The translations under genes and the position numbers were made by a program. The notes under the pieces were generated by a model. The model was not told where the DNA came from. It saw only the letters and a program-made list of their open reading frames with translations, and ran no database searches. This document shows, piece after piece, positions 7,474 through 9,503 of a DNA stretch of 9,503 bases (its first letter is position 1; every line of letters starts with the position of its first letter). This DNA comes from Candidatus Brocadia sp. (GTDB lineage Bacteria > Planctomycetota > Brocadiia > Brocadiales > Brocadiaceae). Where the stretch lies: NCBI GenBank assembly GCA_030837935.1, contig JAUQXU010000331.1, positions 1 through 9,503 on the forward strand, given 5' to 3'.

Positions 7474-7635
7474 TCCCGCAAAACCGCATGAACAAAATTA
7501 AAATTCCTATACAATCAAGGAAATAGAAGAAAATCCCATTATCGGGAAGGTGGTTTTTTAGTTTGAGGAAATGGAAGTAAAGCTAATTATAGCTAAACAA
7601 ACATAAATAACTAATCTATGGATTAATTGGCGAGA

Positions 7636-7641
7636 AAGGAG
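7636..7641 (+). promoter_or_regulatory. Ribosome binding site revealing the original zinc-finger start
   Basis: AAGGAG lies 9 bases before ATG 7651. It has no useful relation to the TTG at 7661 from which the longer uninterrupted frame would begin. It marks ATG 7651 as the ancestral start and so exposes the frameshift. Confidence 0.65.
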
Positions 7642-7650
7642 AAGGCAACA

Positions 7651-7894
7651 ATGATGCCATTTGAAAAATGCCCCGTTTTGTGGGAGTGAAATGATCGAAA
7701 AAGAGATAGAAAAGCTTTTACGTGGGGGCAATAATACTGCCGTTTTAAAAGTACATGCAGAAGTCTGTCTTCGTTGCGGTGAACGCCTTTACTCCCAGGA
7801 AACTGTCAGAAAATTTGAAGAAATCAGGGCTAAACTCGAACATCAAGACACCGCAGACTTTCAACCATTAGGAAAGTCATTTCAAGTAGTATAA
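7651..7894 (+). pseudogene. YgiT-type zinc-finger antitoxin-like gene, frameshifted near its start
   Basis: Read from the ATG with a good ribosome site, the protein begins MMPFEKC, then hits a stop at 7687-7689. Removing one C from the CCCC run at 7671-7674 restores the frame as MMPFEKCPFCGSEM, giving the first CxxC knuckle, followed by IEKLLRGGNNTAVLKVHAEV, the second knuckle CLRCGERLY, and a C-terminal GKSFQVV. This is the layout of small YgiT/MqsA-like zinc-finger antitoxins (about 80 residues). The uninterrupted frame can only start at TTG 7661, which lacks the first Cys and has no properly placed ribosome site. Either the gene is newly broken or the base is a sequencing or assembly error; the rest is intact, arguing that damage is recent. 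The usual adjacent toxin gene is absent, so it would be an orphan. Confidence 0.7.
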
Positions 7895-7984
7895 TATTCC
7901 ATGTTGTTGAGAAACTCTGGATACACAGGAAATACCTTCGATCACCGGCAGGGTATGATTTTCGATATGTAGCCATAAAGGTCC

Positions 7985-8049
7985 GGAATTAAGCGGACAC
8001 CATACATAATTTCAATTCATAGAATTAAGTAAAGTGTCCCCGGAATTCC
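7985..8049. repeat. Imperfect 16-base inverted repeat
   Basis: GGAATTAAGCGGACAC (7985-8000) and GTGTCCCCGGAATTCC (8034-8049) pair at 12 of 16 positions, six perfect at each end, across a 33-base AT-rich interval. The right arm runs directly into the SelB-like remnant. The layout resembles a miniature element or a fused pair of insertion-sequence ends; no transposase is attached. Confidence 0.5.
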
Positions 8050-8125
8050 CACGGAAGTACACAGTCCCGCTGCTGGAATATTTCGATGCCATCCATTTCA
8101 CTAAACGGACGGGGATGTGCAGATA
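8043..8125 (+). pseudogene. Remnant resembling the SelB C-terminal winged-helix domain
   Basis: A frame here encodes RKYTVPLLEYFDAIHFTKR, very like the last winged helix of SelB, the selenocysteine-specific elongation factor (typical form: SRKY-x-PLLEYxDRxGxTxRxGDxR), which in SelB binds the SECIS hairpin of selenoprotein mRNA. After 'TG' the frame is lost; adding one G to the GGGG run at 8111-8114 would restore TGDVQI, which again matches the family. Nothing upstream in this frame resembles the rest of SelB, and the match begins just after the inverted repeat ending at 8049. About 25 codons survive. I read it as a broken fragment, not a gene. The match is from memory of the family and is short. 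Confidence 0.5.
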
Positions 8126-8160
8126 CGGCTATCACATAACTCATAAATTCCGCACTTGGA

Positions 8161-8180
8161 CGCAGATGAACGCAGATAAA
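8161..8180. repeat. Tandem microrepeat CGCAGATRAA x2
   Basis: CGCAGATGAA and CGCAGATAAA lie back to back. The unit resembles the CGCGGATGAACGCGGATAA type of short intergenic repeat seen in many unrelated bacterial genomes. No function is implied. Confidence 0.5.
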
Positions 8181-8303
8181 ACACCGATGCGTAGAAAATT
8201 TATTGGTAGGGAGACTTTAATGTGAAAGCCAGCGCTTATTCAAGAAATGGGTAGAGGAATGAGCTAGAAGACCCTGAATACCAAAAGATTGTCTTCTGTC
8301 TTT

Positions 8304-8414
8304 TCAATACATATCCCTGTTCTCTACAATAAAAGGATTAAACCTCAGCGGCTTGCGGCAGTGGGGGCATTCGGAGAGAACGCGAGGGTCGTTCCGCGTT
8401 TAGCGGGGAGTTCG
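8304..8414 (-). repeat. Direct repeat copy A, encoding a CPHC tail
   Basis: First of two diverged direct copies (partner at 9199-9309), about 80% identical over their first 87 positions. On the minus strand this copy is an uninterrupted frame lying directly after, and in frame with, the UPF0175 stop. It reads NDPRV, then LSECPHCRKPLRFNPF, then IVENRDMY and TGA (8306-8304). The CPHC looks like half a zinc-ribbon knuckle. It has no start codon of its own and looks like the C-terminal end of a protein whose body is missing. The protein family is not recognised. Confidence 0.65.
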
Positions 8415-8699
8415 AGGAACAAACCTTTCCAGTGAAGTGAGGACATCAGAGGCATCAAGATTTCCTTTTATCCCTAAATCAAGGAAAAGATTCATTGCTT
8501 CTATCTGATTTATACCGAGAAGCCTGGCGGCCTCTCTCAACGTCACTTTACCCTGTCTGTAAAGATTTCCCACATACGTCTCAAAACCAATTCTTATAAG
8601 TTTTCTCATGGCAGTGGATTCTTCAATTTTTTCTTCTTTCTCCACGATTTCTATAGCAGTCATCATGTCTTTCGGTATTCTTATAGACTTTGTTTTCAT
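8400..8699 (-). CDS. UPF0175 / ribbon-helix-helix-like antitoxin
   Basis: 99 residues. The N-terminus (KSIRIPKDM...) is typical of a ribbon-helix-helix DNA-binding strand and the helix EESTAMRKLIRIGFETYV follows. From about residue 46 comes YRQGKVTLREAARLLGINQIEAMNLFLDLGI, the UPF0175 signature, which reads like a helix-turn-helix. Such proteins are usually paired with PIN-domain proteins and are taken as antitoxins and autorepressors of the operon. ATG at 8699 overlaps the PIN gene's TGA as ATGA, with GGAGG inside the PIN 3' end as ribosome site, so translation is coupled. It stops at a TAA sitting in the loop of a small CCGC/GCGG hairpin (8394-8406). The last residues (FVPRTPR) overlap the edge of repeat copy A, so its C-terminus may have been altered by that junction. 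Confidence 0.78.
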   Translation of the reverse strand: MKTKSIRIPKDMMTAIEIVEKEEKIEESTAMRKLIRIGFETYVGNLYRQGKVTLREAARLLGINQIEAMNLFLDLGIKGNLDASDVLTSLERFVPRTPR

Positions 8700-9166
8700 G
8701 TGTTCCTCCAGCTTCCTAAAATTGCTTTCATTGCGCTGTATTCTTCATCACTGACAAACGGTGACAAGGAATCCAGTTTTTCCATAGCCTCAGGTATTGT
8801 TAATTTGCCATTTTTAAATAAAATTGCAATAAATACCGCAGGGGTTATATACGGAATATTAAAAATACGTAACCTTTTTATAAATCTCTTGTCATCACTA
8901 CCGATAGCGTCATAATCACCCTGCTGGAAAATCGTAAAAATAGCGTCTTCACCCTTTTTAAAAGGGGAATGTGGTTTGTGTAATGTAATCAACTTTCTCT
9001 CCAGATTTTTTTGTATAACCGCAGCATCAGGGTGACCCTTCGCATTATCAACAATTTCCTCTTTCACAAGCTGAGGAATAATAACGGAGAAATTATAACA
9101 AATAAGTTCCTTAAGATTAGATTTAGTCAACTTGATAAGGCAATCAGCATCCATCAACACCTTCAT
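8696..9166 (-). CDS. PIN-domain toxin (DUF3368-like nuclease)
   Basis: 156 residues from ATG 9166. Begins MKVLMDADCLIKL, the first PIN strand with D6 and D8. Further acidic positions expected of a PIN ribonuclease site are E36/E37 (LVKEEIVD), E73-D74 (KKGEDAI) and D91-D92 (GSDDKRF), followed by IPYITPAVFIAILFKNGKLT, typical of DUF3368. The likely role is an RNA-cleaving toxin held in check by the UPF0175 protein encoded next, which it overlaps by 4 bases. The frame extends to a TTG at 9202, but that codon is part of the promoter's -35 box, so the ORF-max start is wrong. ATG 9166 lies 8 bases after the -10 box and has no ribosome site, implying a leaderless or nearly leaderless message. All catalytic acids appear intact. 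Confidence 0.8.
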   Translation of the reverse strand: MKVLMDADCLIKLTKSNLKELICYNFSVIIPQLVKEEIVDNAKGHPDAAVIQKNLERKLITLHKPHSPFKKGEDAIFTIFQQGDYDAIGSDDKRFIKRLRIFNIPYITPAVFIAILFKNGKLTIPEAMEKLDSLSPFVSDEEYSAMKAILGSWRNT

Positions 9167-9173
9167 GTGCTGC

Positions 9174-9202
9174 ATTGTAATAATAAGCTTACAAAATGTC
9201 AA
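9174..9202 (-). promoter_or_regulatory. Promoter of the PIN/UPF0175 operon
   Basis: On the minus strand TTGACA (9202-9197), exactly 17 bases of spacer, then TACAAT (9179-9174): near-perfect sigma70 consensus. The expected transcription start is at or within a base or two of the ATG at 9166. The -35 box overlaps the TGA that ends repeat copy B, so the promoter abuts the repeat. Confidence 0.7.
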
Positions 9203-9309
9203 TATTTATCCCCGTTATCCGCCACAAACGGATTGAACGTGAGCGGCTGGTGGCAGTGGGGCATTCGGAGAGAAGGTGAGGGTCATTCCCTCCATCATCA
9301 GGGAGTTCG
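9199..9309 (-). repeat. Direct repeat copy B, encoding a frameshifted CPHC tail
   Basis: Partner of copy A in the same orientation, 895 bases away, bracketing the toxin-antitoxin pair. One base is missing from the G run (GGGG at about 9258-9261 against GGGGG in copy A). With that base restored the minus strand reads SECPHCHQPLTFNPFVADN then GDKY and TGA, closely matching copy A. Differences between copies are largely conservative at the protein level (V/I, D/E, Q/K), which supports coding ancestry. As it stands it is a broken fragment. Confidence 0.62.
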
Positions 9310-9346
9310 TGACTGAAGGATCGGTCAGGAGATAGATTCGCGTTAT

Positions 9347-9503
9347 TTAAAATTCAAGAATCAAGACGCGACCCCAATCTTCCTCTGGCATGGTAAAGGT
9401 GATGTGTTGCCAGGTGGTTTTGGGAAGGGTATTTAAGCTGTTTTTAATCCAGATGTCGGTTGCCTTCTTGCCACAGGAAGGACAGAATCTGGATTTGCAG
9501 CTA
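9347..9503 (-). mobile_element. IS91-family transposase fragment (zinc-finger region)
   Basis: Minus-strand frame entering from the right edge and stopping at TAA 9349-9347, 51 residues visible. It reads SCKSRFCPSCGKKATDIWI and, a little later, TWQHITFTMPEE, which match the N-terminal zinc-binding domain of IS91/IS801-type rolling-circle transposases (family pattern: CxxRxCPxCG...A..W, then HVVFTLPEEL). After MPEE the family normally continues for hundreds of residues; here it changes to DWGRVLILEF and stops. The transposase is therefore cut off at about 9380 and cannot be active in this form. The HUH catalytic region is absent. The N-terminal part lies outside the window. Confidence 0.72.

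Larger units (their letters stand above)
7273..7650. other. Gene-free stretch after the hom operon
   Basis: Roughly 380 bases without a gene I can support on either strand. It contains the double-hairpin repeat at 7390-7473 and short weaker stems (TATCCA...TGGATA just upstream; TCCC-ATTATC-GGGA followed by a later T run further on). One of these may end the hom transcript, but none is a clean stem plus T-tract. The region just before 7651 is AT-rich and probably holds the promoter of the broken zinc-finger gene. A DUF4258-type toxin gene, the common partner of that family, is not present. Confidence 0.55.
7895..8303. other. Debris region without intact genes
   Basis: About 400 bases between the broken zinc-finger gene and the right-hand toxin-antitoxin locus. 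It holds an imperfect inverted repeat (7985-8049), a remnant resembling the SelB C-terminus (8043-8125), a tandem 10-base microrepeat (8161-8180) and a weak AGAAGAC/GTCTTCT stem (8266-8272 with 8291-8297) with an 18-base loop. A 23-codon + strand frame at 7902 is unrecognisable. No complete gene is supported. Confidence 0.6.

Noticed and set aside
8161..8180. Possible CRISPR array start
   Set aside because: Only two adjacent 10-base units without spacers; it is a microrepeat.
8034..8225. 63-codon + strand frame treated as an intact small gene
   Set aside because: Only about 25 codons resemble a known protein (SelB end), the frame is wrong after 8114, and the GTG start lies in an inverted-repeat arm.
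8266..8297. AGAAGAC/GTCTTCT stem as a transcription terminator
   Set aside because: Seven-base, weak stem with an 18-base loop and no proper T-tract at the expected place on either strand.

Overview
The window looks like chromosomal DNA of a Gram-negative, moderately AT-leaning bacterium. A glycosyltransferase family 9 (heptosyltransferase-like) gene points to an LPS-type outer membrane. The mix of genes and the style of the mobile-element debris would fit an anammox-type planctomycete (Brocadiales), but no phylogenetic marker is present, so this placement is inference only.

Layout. Bases 1-422 hold the 3' end of a CapA-like metallophosphatase on the + strand, converging on a minus-strand block. 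Read in the minus direction that block is pyrB and pyrI (4-base overlap), a roughly 500-base gap with no convincing gene, panC, and a GT9 glycosyltransferase. Divergent from pyrB, across an intergenic region with a good sigma70-type promoter, lies a tight + strand pair: hom (homoserine dehydrogenase) and a gene of the archaeal-type phosphoglycerate mutase (ApgM) family, whose ribosome binding site overlaps the hom stop codon. This association suggests the second protein may act as an alternative homoserine kinase.

The core genes share a theme. PyrB/PyrI commits aspartate to pyrimidines, Hom and its partner belong to the aspartate-to-threonine branch, and PanC uses beta-alanine (usually made from aspartate) for pantothenate.

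From about 7270 to the end the DNA changes character: short broken genes, palindromes and mobile-element debris. It holds a double-hairpin repeat; a YgiT-type zinc-finger antitoxin gene broken by one extra base in a C run and lacking a partner; an apparent remnant of the C-terminus of SelB; a tandem microrepeat; and a PIN-domain/UPF0175 toxin-antitoxin pair. That pair has a consensus promoter predicted to give a leaderless or nearly leaderless mRNA. It is bracketed by two diverged direct copies of a short protein-coding tail containing CPHC. The right edge carries a truncated IS91-family transposase zinc-finger segment. No tRNA, rRNA or CRISPR array was seen.
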